From: JAPOUP01 sp026708635
GTDB taxonomy: Bacteria; Pseudomonadota; Alphaproteobacteria; Rhodobacterales; Rhodobacteraceae
Direction: 5' to 3'
DNA length: 64,000 bases
Assembly (NCBI GenBank): GCA_965200115.1
Contig: OZ241336.1
Location: 186,001-250,000, forward strand
Position 1 is the stretch's first letter, and every line of letters begins with the position of its first letter. The translations under genes and the position numbers were made by a program. Of this stretch, positions 36,451 to 44,936 are shown piece after piece. The notes beneath the pieces were generated by a model, which was given only the letters and a program-made list of their open reading frames with translations, was not told the origin of the DNA and searched no databases.

Positions 36451-37206
36451 TCAGTTTCGGCTCAGCGTCCGTTCAGGCAAGCGAAAGTCAGGCAGACTAT
36501 CGAAAGCCGCGCGCAGGGCCTTGCCCCAGACCTCGGAAATCGTCTGATAGTAACGGTCGTCGCGGGTGATGCGCCCGGACGGCCCGGGCACAAGACTGCC
36601 AGCCTCGTATATCTGGTAATCGATCGGCAAATCCACCGACAGGTTGGCCTTGATCGTGCTGTCGAAACTGACCAGCAATAGCTTGATCGCATCCTCGAAG
36701 CCCATATCCCGATCATAGGCCCTGACCAGGATCGGACGACCGTATTTGGTCTCACCGATCTGGAAAAAGGGCGTGTCGGCGGAAGATTCGATAAAGTTGC
36801 CTTCGGGGTAGACCATGAAGAGCCGCGGCTCACCCGTTCCGATCTGGCCACCGACGATCAGCGTGGCGTTGAAGGAACCATCGGCCTCCATACCCGCCGG
36901 GCGATAGGTCGAAATCACCTCGCGCAGTGTCTCCCCCACCATTCGCGCCACCTGAAACATCGATTCCTGATCGAGGATCGACGGACTGCGCGCCTTATGT
37001 GCCTTTGTGCGCTCATCCAGGATAGAAACAACGGCCTGCGTGGTGGCGACGTTTCCGGACGTCGTAAGAAAAATGGCCGAACTGCCCGGACGCGACCAAA
37101 CATGCATTTTCCTGAACGTTGAGATGTTGTCGATGCCGGCGTTGGTGCGGGTATCCGACATCATCACGAGGCCGCGTGACAGTTGCAGGCCAACACAATA
37201 GGTCAT
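36451..37206 (-). CDS. Anbu-type proteasome-like peptidase
   Basis: 251 residues. From the start at 37206 the protein begins MTYCVGLQLSRGLVMMSDTR, the Anbu (bacterial proteasome beta-subunit homologue, BPH) N-terminus in which Thr2 would become the catalytic residue after Met removal. Further on are GVDNIST-like AGIDNISTFRKMHVW, VGGQIGTGEPRLFMVYPEGN and KYGRPILVRAYDRDMGFEDA. Anbu forms self-compartmentalising rings; its substrate is not established. It is the last gene of the ATP-grasp, alpha-E, transglutaminase, Anbu operon, 31 bases after the transglutaminase. The frame is open upstream, but only within the neighbouring gene. Confidence 0.93.
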   Translation of the reverse strand: MTYCVGLQLSRGLVMMSDTRTNAGIDNISTFRKMHVWSRPGSSAIFLTTSGNVATTQAVVSILDERTKAHKARSPSILDQESMFQVARMVGETLREVISTYRPAGMEADGSFNATLIVGGQIGTGEPRLFMVYPEGNFIESSADTPFFQIGETKYGRPILVRAYDRDMGFEDAIKLLLVSFDSTIKANLSVDLPIDYQIYEAGSLVPGPSGRITRDDRYYQTISEVWGKALRAAFDSLPDFRLPERTLSRN

Positions 37207-37237
37207 TGGAGGTACTCTCGACTGGACCGCGGTGACC

Positions 37238-38041
37238 TTACTGCTGCACCTGAAGGCTGACGGCAAGGGTTTCCTGCCCGTTGTCGCCCCAACACATGCC
37301 CGAAATCGGGGCCGCCTCACGATAATCCAGTCCCGTCGCCACGCGCACGTGACGCTCGTCCGGCGATATCCCGTTCGAGACATCGAATGACACCCAACCG
37401 ATCCCATCCACATGGGCCTCGGCCCAGGCATGCGTCGCGTCCTGATCCACACGGTCATCCATCATCAGATAGCCCGACACGTAACGCGCCGGAAACCCCA
37501 TGGCGCGCGCCGCGGAGACGAAGACGTGGCTGTGATCCTGACAGACGCCCTTTCCGACCGCGAGCGCGGCCTCCGCGCTCGTTTCGACCCCGGTCCTGCC
37601 GGTAACGTAAGCGACGGTTTCTCGGATCCGGGCACTCAGAAGATGCAGGCGCGCGATGGCGTCCCTCTCGTCTTCGCGTACGCCCCTAACCAGCTTGCGC
37701 ACGGCCTGGCCCGGGCGGCTCAGAGGCGTGACTCTCGTGAAGTACCAAAGGGGGGCGTAACCGGTATGCGAACCGAAAATTCCCGAGGTATCGAGGGTCG
37801 CGACCTCACCCGTGCAGGTGATAGCCAACTCGCGCGGATCATCATGAAAGCTGATAAGCTTGACGGTATTGGCGTGCTGGTCCTCGAATTCCAGCTCGAC
37901 CTTACCGCCCTGAATCTCGATCGACCACGCCAGAACGTTCTGACCGGGAATACTTCTGGGTGTCAGGCGCACCTCCTGCAGCCCGTAGGTGACAGGTCCC
38001 TCGTAGCGGTAGCGGGTGACATGGGAAATCTTCAGCTGCAT
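37238..38041 (-). CDS. Transglutaminase-like protein of the Anbu operon
   Basis: About 267 residues. The N-terminal beta-sandwich starts MQLKISHVTRYRYEGPVTYG. The transglutaminase core carries the catalytic triad: Cys in GKGVCQDHSHVFVSAARAMG, His in QDATHAWAEAHV and Asp in GWVSFDVSNG. Such proteins are papain-fold hydrolases or amide-bond enzymes. The start at 38041 is where homology begins; the longer frame overlaps the alpha-E gene. Seven bases separate it from that gene. Confidence 0.92.
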   Translation of the reverse strand: MQLKISHVTRYRYEGPVTYGLQEVRLTPRSIPGQNVLAWSIEIQGGKVELEFEDQHANTVKLISFHDDPRELAITCTGEVATLDTSGIFGSHTGYAPLWYFTRVTPLSRPGQAVRKLVRGVREDERDAIARLHLLSARIRETVAYVTGRTGVETSAEAALAVGKGVCQDHSHVFVSAARAMGFPARYVSGYLMMDDRVDQDATHAWAEAHVDGIGWVSFDVSNGISPDERHVRVATGLDYREAAPISGMCWGDNGQETLAVSLQVQQ

Positions 38042-38048
38042 CTGCGCC

Positions 38049-38990
38049 TCAGCACGAAAAGCGGTAGTCGGTCTCGATCTGCGTACCCAATCCGGCGATG
38101 TCCGAGAGGAAATCCAGAAGGAACTCGTGCAGGCCGCGGTCAAAAACCGCGTTGATCTGGGTGCCGGTCAATAGGCCCTGAATTCTGTCGATCCTTTCAT
38201 GGCAGGGCAGGCGTTTACCGTAATCCAGTTCCAGATAGCCTAGGTTGTCCGCGATCTTGCGGCCGCAGAAAGCCAGTGATCGCGGCATTCGACCGTCCAG
38301 GATCAGGAATTCCGCGATCGCGCGGGGGCTTACATCGCCACCGTAAAGAAATCGGAACGCCCGCTGGCCGCCGACGGACCGTAGGATGGTTTCCCACTGG
38401 ACATTATCCAGACTGGACCCGATCTGGGCCAGGGACGGAAGCAGAACGTAGTATTTCACGTCCAGGATCCGCGCCGAGTTGTCAGCTCGCTCAATGAAAG
38501 TGCCGATCCGGGCGAAATCGTAGATGTCATTGCGCAGCATGGTACCGTGAAGGGCGCCGCGCACCTGCGCCGACTGCTGGCGGATCAGGGTCAGCACGCT
38601 CGGCAGATCACGTTCGGGCACGGGGCGGGCCAGGGCCCTGCCCAGCGTTATCCAGCACTCGTTGGTCGCTTCCCAGACCTCACGCGTCAGCGCGATCCGC
38701 ACCAGCCGGGCGTTGTCCCGCGCAAGCTTTATGGCGGACATAACGCTTGCGGGATTCGTTCTATCGCGCAGCAGAAAATCAACGACACCGGCACCGTTGA
38801 TTTCGCCGCGGGCATCCCGGTAGGCCGCGCGGACGCTGATAGTGTCCAATACGCTGCCCCACTCCTCGTCGGCACTCTCAGGCCGGGTCAACGCGATTCG
38901 AAAGCCTGCCTCGATCAGCCGGGCGGTATTCTCGGACCGTTCGAGATAACGAAACATCCAGTAGATCCCGCCCGCGGTCTTGCCCAACAT
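38049..38990 (-). CDS. Alpha-E domain protein
   Basis: 313 residues of the alpha-helical alpha-E family (DUF403). It begins MLGKTAGGIYWMFRYLERSE, followed by NTARLIEAGFRIAL and FARIGTFIERADNSARILDV, with the repeated ER(A/S)xNxAR signatures typical of the family. Function is unknown; the family is found with permuted ATP-grasp ligases and transglutaminases, suggesting a joint peptide-modification step. The start at 38990 lies 4 bases from the ATP-grasp stop. Confidence 0.93.
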   Translation of the reverse strand: MLGKTAGGIYWMFRYLERSENTARLIEAGFRIALTRPESADEEWGSVLDTISVRAAYRDARGEINGAGVVDFLLRDRTNPASVMSAIKLARDNARLVRIALTREVWEATNECWITLGRALARPVPERDLPSVLTLIRQQSAQVRGALHGTMLRNDIYDFARIGTFIERADNSARILDVKYYVLLPSLAQIGSSLDNVQWETILRSVGGQRAFRFLYGGDVSPRAIAEFLILDGRMPRSLAFCGRKIADNLGYLELDYGKRLPCHERIDRIQGLLTGTQINAVFDRGLHEFLLDFLSDIAGLGTQIETDYRFSC

Positions 38991-38994
38991 CGCC

Positions 38995-40422
38995 TCAGTC
39001 CTCCAAGACCCATGTGTCCTTGGTTCCTCCACCTTGGGACGAGTTGACCACCAGCGATCCCTTTTTCAGGGCCACGCGCGTCAGCCCTCCCGGCGTGATG
39101 TCGATGCGTTCGGGAGCCACCAGAACGAATGGACGCAGATCGACATGGCGGGGTGCCAGACCCTTCCCCGTAAGGATGGGTACCGTGGACAGCGCCAGTG
39201 TCGGCTGGGCGATGTATTTTACCGGCCGGGCCGCGAGTTTGGAGCGGAATTCCTCTATCTCCCGTTTCGAGGCGGCGGGGCCCACCAACATACCATAACC
39301 GCCGGAGCCGTGGACTTCCTTGACCACCAGATCACTGAGGTTTTCCATAACATAGGCGAGACTGTCGGGATCCGAGCAGCGCCATGTGGGCACATTCTTC
39401 AGGATCGCCTTTTCGCCGGTATAGAACTCGACGATATCCGGCATATAGCTGTATATAGCCTTGTCGTCAGCGATCCCGGTGCCGGGCGCGTTTGCCAGGG
39501 TAATCCCGCCGGCGCGGTAGACATCCATAATTCCCGGCACGCCCAGCATGGAATCAGCGCGGAAGGTGAGCGGATCGAGGAAATCGTCGTCTACCCGGCG
39601 GTATAGAACGTCCACGGGCTTAAAGCCGCGGGTCGTTCGCATGGCGATCCGGCCGTCCACAACACGCAGATCGTGACCCTCAACCAGTTCGGCCCCCATC
39701 TGGTCAGCCAGAAAGGCGTGTTCGAAATAAGCTGAGTTGTGGATACCGGGCGTAAGGACCGCGATCTGCGGTTTTCCCGTCGTAGCGCGCGGCGCGGCGT
39801 CGGCCAGACTCTTCCGCAGCCGTATCGGATAGTTGTGTACCTGCCGGACCTTGATTCTGGTAAAGAGCTCGGGAAACATCTGCAGCATGGTTTCCCGGTT
39901 TTCGAGCATGTAGCTAACGCCTGATGGTGTCCTGGCATTGTCTTCAAGAACGAAGAATTCGTCCTCGCCCGTGCGCACCACATCGACCCCAACGACATGT
40001 GTGTAGACCCCACCCGGCGGTGCGACTCCGATCATCTGCGGCAGAAAGGCATCATTTCCGGAGATCAGTTCGGTGGGAACACGGCCCGCACGAATGATCT
40101 CCTGCCGGTGATAGATGTCATGCAGAAACGCGTTGATCGCCCGCACGCGCTGCTCGATTCCGCGCCTCAGCTTGGACCATTCCCGTCCCGAAAGGATGCG
40201 GGGCACGATATCGAACGGGATCAGCCGCTCGTCCGCCTCGGCCTGACCGTACACATTGAACGTAATGCCCGTGCGACGGAAAAAGTCCTCGGCCTCGGCG
40301 GATTTCCTGCGAAGGTGACGGAGATCCTCGCCCTCGAACCAGTCACGGAACTGGCGGTATGGAGCACGTATCTCCGTATCGCCACCGGTCATCTCGTCGA
40401 AGAAATCGGCTGTCCCGCCCAT
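38995..40422 (-). CDS. Circularly permuted ATP-grasp ligase-like protein
   Basis: 475 residues of the permuted ATP-grasp type 2 family (DUF404/407). Motifs: RTGITFNVYGQAEADERLIP, RIIPFDIVPR-like IPFDIVPRILSGREW, EDEFFVLEDNARTPSGVSYM, KPVDVLYRRVDDDFLDPL and VVKEVHGSGGYGMLVGP (phosphate-binding loop). Predicted to ligate an amino group to a carboxylate with ATP. First gene of a four-gene minus-strand operon with 4-, 7- and 31-base gaps. The start at 40422 is preferred to one 22 codons upstream because homology begins there. Confidence 0.93.
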   Translation of the reverse strand: MGGTADFFDEMTGGDTEIRAPYRQFRDWFEGEDLRHLRRKSAEAEDFFRRTGITFNVYGQAEADERLIPFDIVPRILSGREWSKLRRGIEQRVRAINAFLHDIYHRQEIIRAGRVPTELISGNDAFLPQMIGVAPPGGVYTHVVGVDVVRTGEDEFFVLEDNARTPSGVSYMLENRETMLQMFPELFTRIKVRQVHNYPIRLRKSLADAAPRATTGKPQIAVLTPGIHNSAYFEHAFLADQMGAELVEGHDLRVVDGRIAMRTTRGFKPVDVLYRRVDDDFLDPLTFRADSMLGVPGIMDVYRAGGITLANAPGTGIADDKAIYSYMPDIVEFYTGEKAILKNVPTWRCSDPDSLAYVMENLSDLVVKEVHGSGGYGMLVGPAASKREIEEFRSKLAARPVKYIAQPTLALSTVPILTGKGLAPRHVDLRPFVLVAPERIDITPGGLTRVALKKGSLVVNSSQGGGTKDTWVLED

Positions 40423-41042
40423 GCGGGACAGCCTACAGAAACGATGTGGGGTTTCAACGGGCCGATCCCGGTCGCCGGCGAATCGCACGAAATCCAGCGT
40501 ATCTCCGGGTATTTGCCTAAATTACGGGCAGCTTACGTTCGTGTCTGAAGTAGGCCATATCGGAATGGGGGCTTCGATAGTATGCGGTCACTGGCTTCAG
40601 CCCATCCCACACGAACCCGTTCGCGACCGACGGACGGCATCGCCCCAAAGCGCCGTACCGTTATCGAGATGTCTCGCCGCTCCTCCCCGCCTACACGCCC
40701 AAGCCATATTCATCGGTCTCGGCCACCGCTACATCGGGCCGCGGGCGGGAGACGCCCTCGCGGGCGTGGAACCCCGACGTCCCGTTGCGGTCGACGCGCC
40801 GGAATGAGGGAGAAAGCGCCTCGCAGGCCCAGTCGGGGGCGGCGTCGAACCAGGCCGTGTCGGGGTAGTCGGGCATGGTACCGCTCTTTCAGCACCGTCA
40901 GTTCGGTCCACGGAAAACCCGTTCGTTTTCCCGCAAGCTGTCATGCATCACGCGACTTCAAAAACTGCCAGCGTTCCGCGTAATATGCCGGGACGGGAAC
41001 CGATCTGGGTTATCGGAAACTTTCCCTGTTTCCTGACCGTAT
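40423..41042. other. Spacer containing a Uma2 remnant
   Basis: 620 bases between the ATP-grasp gene and tRNA-Thr. It contains the promoter side of the Anbu operon and, at 40740-40900, a broken Uma2-type gene; nothing else is recognised. Confidence 0.5.
40691..40900 (-). pseudogene. Uma2-family endonuclease remnant
   Basis: MPDYPDTAWFDAAPDWACEA followed by LSPSFRRVDRNG and FHAREGVSRP match the core of Uma2 (DUF820) restriction-fold proteins, where homologues read near PDWVCEVLSPSTxxxDR and REGVxHLWLVDP. Just upstream, LKERYHA continues the family sequence in another frame, so a frameshift lies near 40880. Similarity stops after the SRP. Only about 55 of some 190 residues survive. Confidence 0.7.
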
Positions 41043-41118
41043 TGGTGCCGGCAGAGGGACTCGAACCCCCGGCCCACTGATTACAAATCAGTTGCTCTAC
41101 CAGCTGAGCTATGCCGGC
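41043..41118 (-). tRNA. tRNA-Thr (anticodon TGT)
   Basis: The minus strand reads GCCGGCATAGCTCAGCTGGT through an anticodon arm CTGATTTGTAATCAG (5-bp stem, loop with TGT) to a T-arm with GTTCGAGTC. It closes with TGCCGGC, a 7-bp acceptor match, then A and an encoded CCA. All four arms fold canonically. TGT reads ACA and related Thr codons. Confidence 0.97.
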
Positions 41119-41162
41119 GAAAATTGAAAGTTAATCACCCATCCGGTTCCACGCAATAGCGG

Positions 41163-41411
41163 TTATATTCCCAATGCCTCCCTATACATTTCAAGTACGG
41201 CTTCCTCTTCGGCCAAGTCATCCTTGTCACGTTTGCGCAATGCGATCAGCTTTCTCATCACCTTTGTGTCATATCCTCGGCCTTTCGCGTCTGCCATCAC
41301 CTCTTTCTGCTGGTCAGCGATTGCCCTCTTTTCTTCCTCAAGACGTTCGAAACGCTCGATGAACTGTCTCAACTCGTCAGCCGCGACGCGGTAGGATTCG
41401 CCCTGATTCAT
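41163..41411 (-). CDS. gapR: GapR-family (DUF2312) nucleoid protein
   Basis: 82 residues, the usual length: ADELRQFIERFERLEEEKRA then DAKGRGYDTKVMRKLIALRK and a C-terminal DDLAEEEAVLEMYREALGI. In Caulobacter GapR is an essential A/T-DNA-binding protein that clamps overtwisted DNA. The ATG at 41411 has GAGGG eight bases before it; an ATG at 41426 adds five residues. It lies 45 bases from tRNA-Thr, on the same strand. Confidence 0.93.
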   Translation of the reverse strand: MNQGESYRVAADELRQFIERFERLEEEKRAIADQQKEVMADAKGRGYDTKVMRKLIALRKRDKDDLAEEEAVLEMYREALGI

Positions 41412-41550
41412 TAACTGTACCCTCATGCCATGGCCGGTTGACCCAACTATCCTTATACCACTGCCGCCACAAGCGCGAAGTTGGTTGCCTAAAGGTCCGC
41501 CCCACACTAAGCGGCAAGGCAGACCCGGAGCAAACCAACAGGAGACGCTT

Positions 41551-41766
41551 GTGGAATTCCTGATCTGGATTGGCGCGGCAACGACGCTGGCGGGTATCGC
41601 GGCACTGATCTGGTGCATCGGTATGGTGCTGCGCGCACGACGGGACGCGCCGTCCGACGCGGAACTGCGCGAGCGTCTGCGGCGTGCGCTGCCGGTGAAT
41701 ATTGGTGCCCTGTTCCTTTCAGTGATCGGTTTGATGCTGGTCATTGTCGGGGTCACGCTCAGCTGA
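41551..41766 (+). CDS. Small two-helix membrane protein
   Basis: 71 residues from a GTG at 41551 with AGGAG six bases upstream. Two hydrophobic helices (FLIWIGAATTLAGIAALIWC and NIGALFLSVIGLMLVIVGVT) flank a charged loop RARRDAPSDAELRERLRRAL. Similar small proteins are known next to other genes in alphaproteobacteria but have no assigned function. It is divergent from gapR. Confidence 0.75.
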   Translation: MEFLIWIGAATTLAGIAALIWCIGMVLRARRDAPSDAELRERLRRALPVNIGALFLSVIGLMLVIVGVTLS

Positions 41767-41822
41767 CCGCCGCCGCGGGTCGTCATCAGCGCCAGCGTCC
41801 ATCGGCTGGGGGGATCCGTCAA

Positions 41823-42518
41823 ATGAATATCTTTATCCTGACCGGCGCCGGAATCAGTGCGGAGAGCGGGCTGGGGACTTTCCGGGACATGGGCGGACTC
41901 TGGTCAGCATATGACCTGAACGACGTGGCAACGCCCGAAAGCTTCGCCCGCGATCCCGCTTTGGTGCACGATTTCTACAATGCGCGACGCCAGAACTGCA
42001 GAATGGCCTCGCCAAACGCCGCGCATGCGGCTCTCGCCCATCTGCAGCGCAACCATTCCAGCGAAGTCCATCTGGTGACGCAGAACATCGATGACCTTCA
42101 CGGAAGAGCGGGCAGTCGGCCCATCTGGCAGATGCACGGAGATATCACTGGCGCTCTCTGCGCTGCCTGCGGGCACCGCTGGGCCGCGCCAGAGGAGATG
42201 AAACCTTCCGACCCCTGCCCCGCCTGCGGCTTGGCGGCAACCCGGCCGGACGTGGTATGGTTTGGAGAATATCCCCGTTTTTTGGACGAGATCCAAAACC
42301 GTCTGGAAAAATCGGAGCTTTTCGTCTCGATCGGAACGTCGGGAAGCGTCTATCCCGCGGCCGGATTTGTCTCGACGGCGAATAGCCTCGGCATCCGAAC
42401 ATTGGAACTTAACCTTGAGCCTTCTGAAACCGCGACGGCATTCATGGAAGCCAGGAATGGAAGGGCGAGCGAACTCGTTCCGGCATGGGTGGATGAAATC
42501 CTTTCTCAAACCCGCTGA
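41823..42518 (+). CDS. cobB: Sir2-family NAD-dependent protein deacylase
   Basis: 231 residues. Motifs: ILTGAGISAESGLGTFRD, VTQNIDDLHGRAGS, catalytic His in WQMHGDIT, the Zn ribbon CAACGHRW with CPACG, and PDVVWFGEYP. VHDFYNARRQN supplies the Tyr-x-x-Arg pair of class III sirtuins, which favours desuccinylase or demalonylase activity beside deacetylation. The small membrane protein gene ends 56 bases upstream. Confidence 0.93.
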   Translation: MNIFILTGAGISAESGLGTFRDMGGLWSAYDLNDVATPESFARDPALVHDFYNARRQNCRMASPNAAHAALAHLQRNHSSEVHLVTQNIDDLHGRAGSRPIWQMHGDITGALCAACGHRWAAPEEMKPSDPCPACGLAATRPDVVWFGEYPRFLDEIQNRLEKSELFVSIGTSGSVYPAAGFVSTANSLGIRTLELNLEPSETATAFMEARNGRASELVPAWVDEILSQTR

Positions 42519-42597
42519 AAGCGAGTGCGACGCTCCCCGCCGCGGAATGCAGATCGCGGCGCCCTATCCCGACGCCCGGCACGTCAACCCGACCGAG

Positions 42598-43059
42598 TTA
42601 ACGCTCCATATCGACCCTGATCTCCAGCGTCACCTTGCCAGCGACTTCGAAAACGAGCGTGACTGGAACCAGATCGCCCTGCCGCCACGGCTCCGTCAAA
42701 CCCATGAACATCACATGGTCTCCCCCTCGGTCGAGTGAATGGCTGCCCCCGGCCGGGACGGCAAATCCTTGTCTGGCCTCCATCATGCGCATCACGCCAT
42801 CGCCCTGCACCATATGGGTGTGCAGCTCGACCCGCGCGGACGCGTCGCTCGAGGCGGAGATCAGGCGGTCGTCGATTTCGCCATCGTTTCGAATTGTCAT
42901 GAAAGCGGCACCCACCCGCGCCGAAGGCCCGGCAGCCCTTGCATAGGCAGATTCAATGGCGATTTCCGCCAGCGACGGAACCGCCGCCGTCCAAACGAGC
43001 AGCGCGGCGATCAGCGCCGAAGTCCCTGACATCACACGGGATGCATCCCCTTTAGCCAT
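42598..43059 (-). CDS. Periplasmic copper chaperone PCu(A)C
   Basis: 153 residues with a signal peptide (SGTSALIAALLVWTAAVPSL, then AEIAI). The Cu(I) motif H(M)x10Mx21HxM is readable in HTHMVQGDGVMRMMEARQGF and SLDRGGDHVMFMGLTEP. The family delivers copper to the CuA site of cytochrome c oxidase. I chose the ATG at 43059, just after GGGGAG; one at 43074 is possible. No Sco gene is adjacent. Confidence 0.92.
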   Translation of the reverse strand: MAKGDASRVMSGTSALIAALLVWTAAVPSLAEIAIESAYARAAGPSARVGAAFMTIRNDGEIDDRLISASSDASARVELHTHMVQGDGVMRMMEARQGFAVPAGGSHSLDRGGDHVMFMGLTEPWRQGDLVPVTLVFEVAGKVTLEIRVDMER

Positions 43060-43283
43060 CAACTCCCCAACCAATCATATAGAGAGTTAGGGAAGACACC
43101 TTTCTCGAAATGCGATGCGCCACTTGAATATGAACCTCTTGCTACCCTTGATTTGGAATGGGCATCGGTCCCTAAGCGGGAGCATCGCGCCAAACGTTTC
43201 CCATGCTCCAGAATGGTCTGGCTCTACAGTCCCGAAAGGCAAGTCGGAGCCGTGCGACCCGCCGTGGAAATCTCAATCAACGA

Positions 43284-43571
43284 TCAGGCGGCCACCTGCG
43301 CCTTGGCGATCTCTTTCTTGATCCTGAGCGCATTGGCGCTGAGATCCGTGTCTTTGGCTTTGGCGAGGAACGCGTCCAGTCCGCCACGATGGTCAACAGC
43401 ACGAAGGGCCGCCGATGATACCCGCAGTCTGAAGCCCTTTCCGAGCGTCTCCGACATCAGCGTGACGTCGTTCAGGTTTGGGAGGAAACGGCGCTTGGTT
43501 CTGTTTTTGGCGTGGCTGACATTATTGCCCACCAATGGACCCTTTCCGGTCAGTTCGCAGCGGCGCGACAT
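43284..43571 (-). CDS. rpmB: 50S ribosomal protein L28
   Basis: 95 residues: MSRRCELTGKGPLVGNNVSH, then NRTKRRFLPNLNDVTLMSE and a longer alphaproteobacterial C-terminus (LRIKKEIAKAQVAA). Bacterial L28 sits near the E-site of the large subunit. Monocistronic. Confidence 0.97.
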   Translation of the reverse strand: MSRRCELTGKGPLVGNNVSHAKNRTKRRFLPNLNDVTLMSETLGKGFRLRVSSAALRAVDHRGGLDAFLAKAKDTDLSANALRIKKEIAKAQVAA

Positions 43572-44360
43572 GGGTCATGTTCTCCATTTCGAAAATGCCC
43601 CCGGCATATACATCAAGGGCGGCACTGACTTCATTGATGACGCGGCTAACGCGACGTCGGAAATTCCGTCAGGCTTCTTATTTCGCAAGATCGTCGCAGT
43701 CAACCGGTCTGATCACATCCGGGTGCGGCCCAGATTTATAGGGGATTCCGCCGGAATGAGGTTGTATGACGATTCGCGGTGGGGTTTCCTGCGGCGGGGC
43801 CGCATGCCCCGGGCTCGACGCCAATGACAATGAAACACGGGCCGAGGCGCTCCATCCACGGGTGCCGGTCGAGCGTGACGGCTCGGACTTTCTCCACCGG
43901 CGGCGGGGCAGTGGCGTGACGGTGACGGTGGTTTCGGAGGATCCGGGGCGCTGGTGGCGGGCTGGCGGTGTCAGCCGAGGCATTCAGGCGGGTTCCGGAG
44001 GGGAGGGACGGCAAGCTGGTCCCGCCAGCTCGGCCGCGCCGGTTTCGAGGTTCCGTCCTGTGCCTGCCGGTGGCCACCTCTACCATCCCGGCGCGTCGGC
44101 CTGAGGTGGTTTTCGTGATCGGATAACAGGGCACCTGACCGGGATCCGCCGCGGGTCACCCCGCATGCCGGCTACCCCGAGGCGGTTTCGGTCATCCCCC
44201 ATCCGACGAATACAGGATTGAATCGCTTCGCGCCGCAATATCAGGCTACATTCAAATCAACGGCCGACAGGACTTGAAACCCTATTCGCGCGACCCGAGA
44301 TAACGCCCGCGACCGAGCGGGCACGGGCGGTGCAACACCAAATCACTTTAGGAGAGGCAG
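43572..44360. other. Long spacer without a supported gene
   Basis: 789 bases between divergent rpmB and the nitroreductase. Frames here are long only because the DNA is G+C-rich; they are rich in Arg, Pro, Gly and Ser and have no motifs. The rpmB promoter must be in the left end. AGGAGAGG lies right before the nitroreductase start. Confidence 0.4.
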
Positions 44361-44936
44361 ATGCCCGAATCCAATCCCGAAGCCCTGAACTTCCTGCTCT
44401 CCCGCCGGTCCCGGCCGGCGAAAACGCTTGGAGGCCCCACACCCGACCGCGATACACTAAGCACGATTCTCACCGCCGCGGCCCGCAGTCCCGACCATGG
44501 GGCCCTGGAGCCTTGGCGGTTCATTGTTCTAGGCCCCAAGACCCTCGGGCAACTCGCCGAAATCGCCAGGGAACGTGCGCCCGCTCTGGGCATCGAATCC
44601 GAAAGAGTCGAGAAGGGCGTCAGGCAATTCTCTGACGCCGAACTCGCCATTGCGGTGATTTCCAGCCCCAAGCCTTCCGTAAAAATTCCCAAGATAGAGC
44701 AGATCTATTCGGCGGGTGCCGTCTGCCTGGCGCTTCTGAACGCGGCTCTCGCCTCGGGCTGGGGCGCCAACTGGCTGACGGGATGGGCTTGCTACGACCG
44801 GGAATTCATGGCGCAAGGGCTGAATCTCGCGCGGCATGAATCCGTCGCCGGTTTCATCCATATCGGCACGGAGACCGCCATTCCCGCCGAACGGCCGCGC
44901 CCTGACCTCGCGGGAATCATTGAATGGCGTGATTGA
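44361..44936 (+). CDS. Nitroreductase family protein (YdjA-like)
   Basis: 191 residues, the short FMN-dependent type. LLSRRSRPAKTLGGPTPDRD, then AAARSPDHGALEPWRFIVL, the FMN-binding region, and AVCLALLNAALASGWGANWL. Reduces nitro-compounds or quinone-like substrates with NAD(P)H; natural substrate unknown. Start after a strong AGGAGAGG. It overlaps the next gene as TGATG. Confidence 0.92.
   Translation: MPESNPEALNFLLSRRSRPAKTLGGPTPDRDTLSTILTAAARSPDHGALEPWRFIVLGPKTLGQLAEIARERAPALGIESERVEKGVRQFSDAELAIAVISSPKPSVKIPKIEQIYSAGAVCLALLNAALASGWGANWLTGWACYDREFMAQGLNLARHESVAGFIHIGTETAIPAERPRPDLAGIIEWRD

Noticed and set aside
43736..44134. Frames on both strands between rpmB and the nitroreductase
   Set aside because: Arg/Pro/Ser-rich, overlapping each other, no homology recognised.
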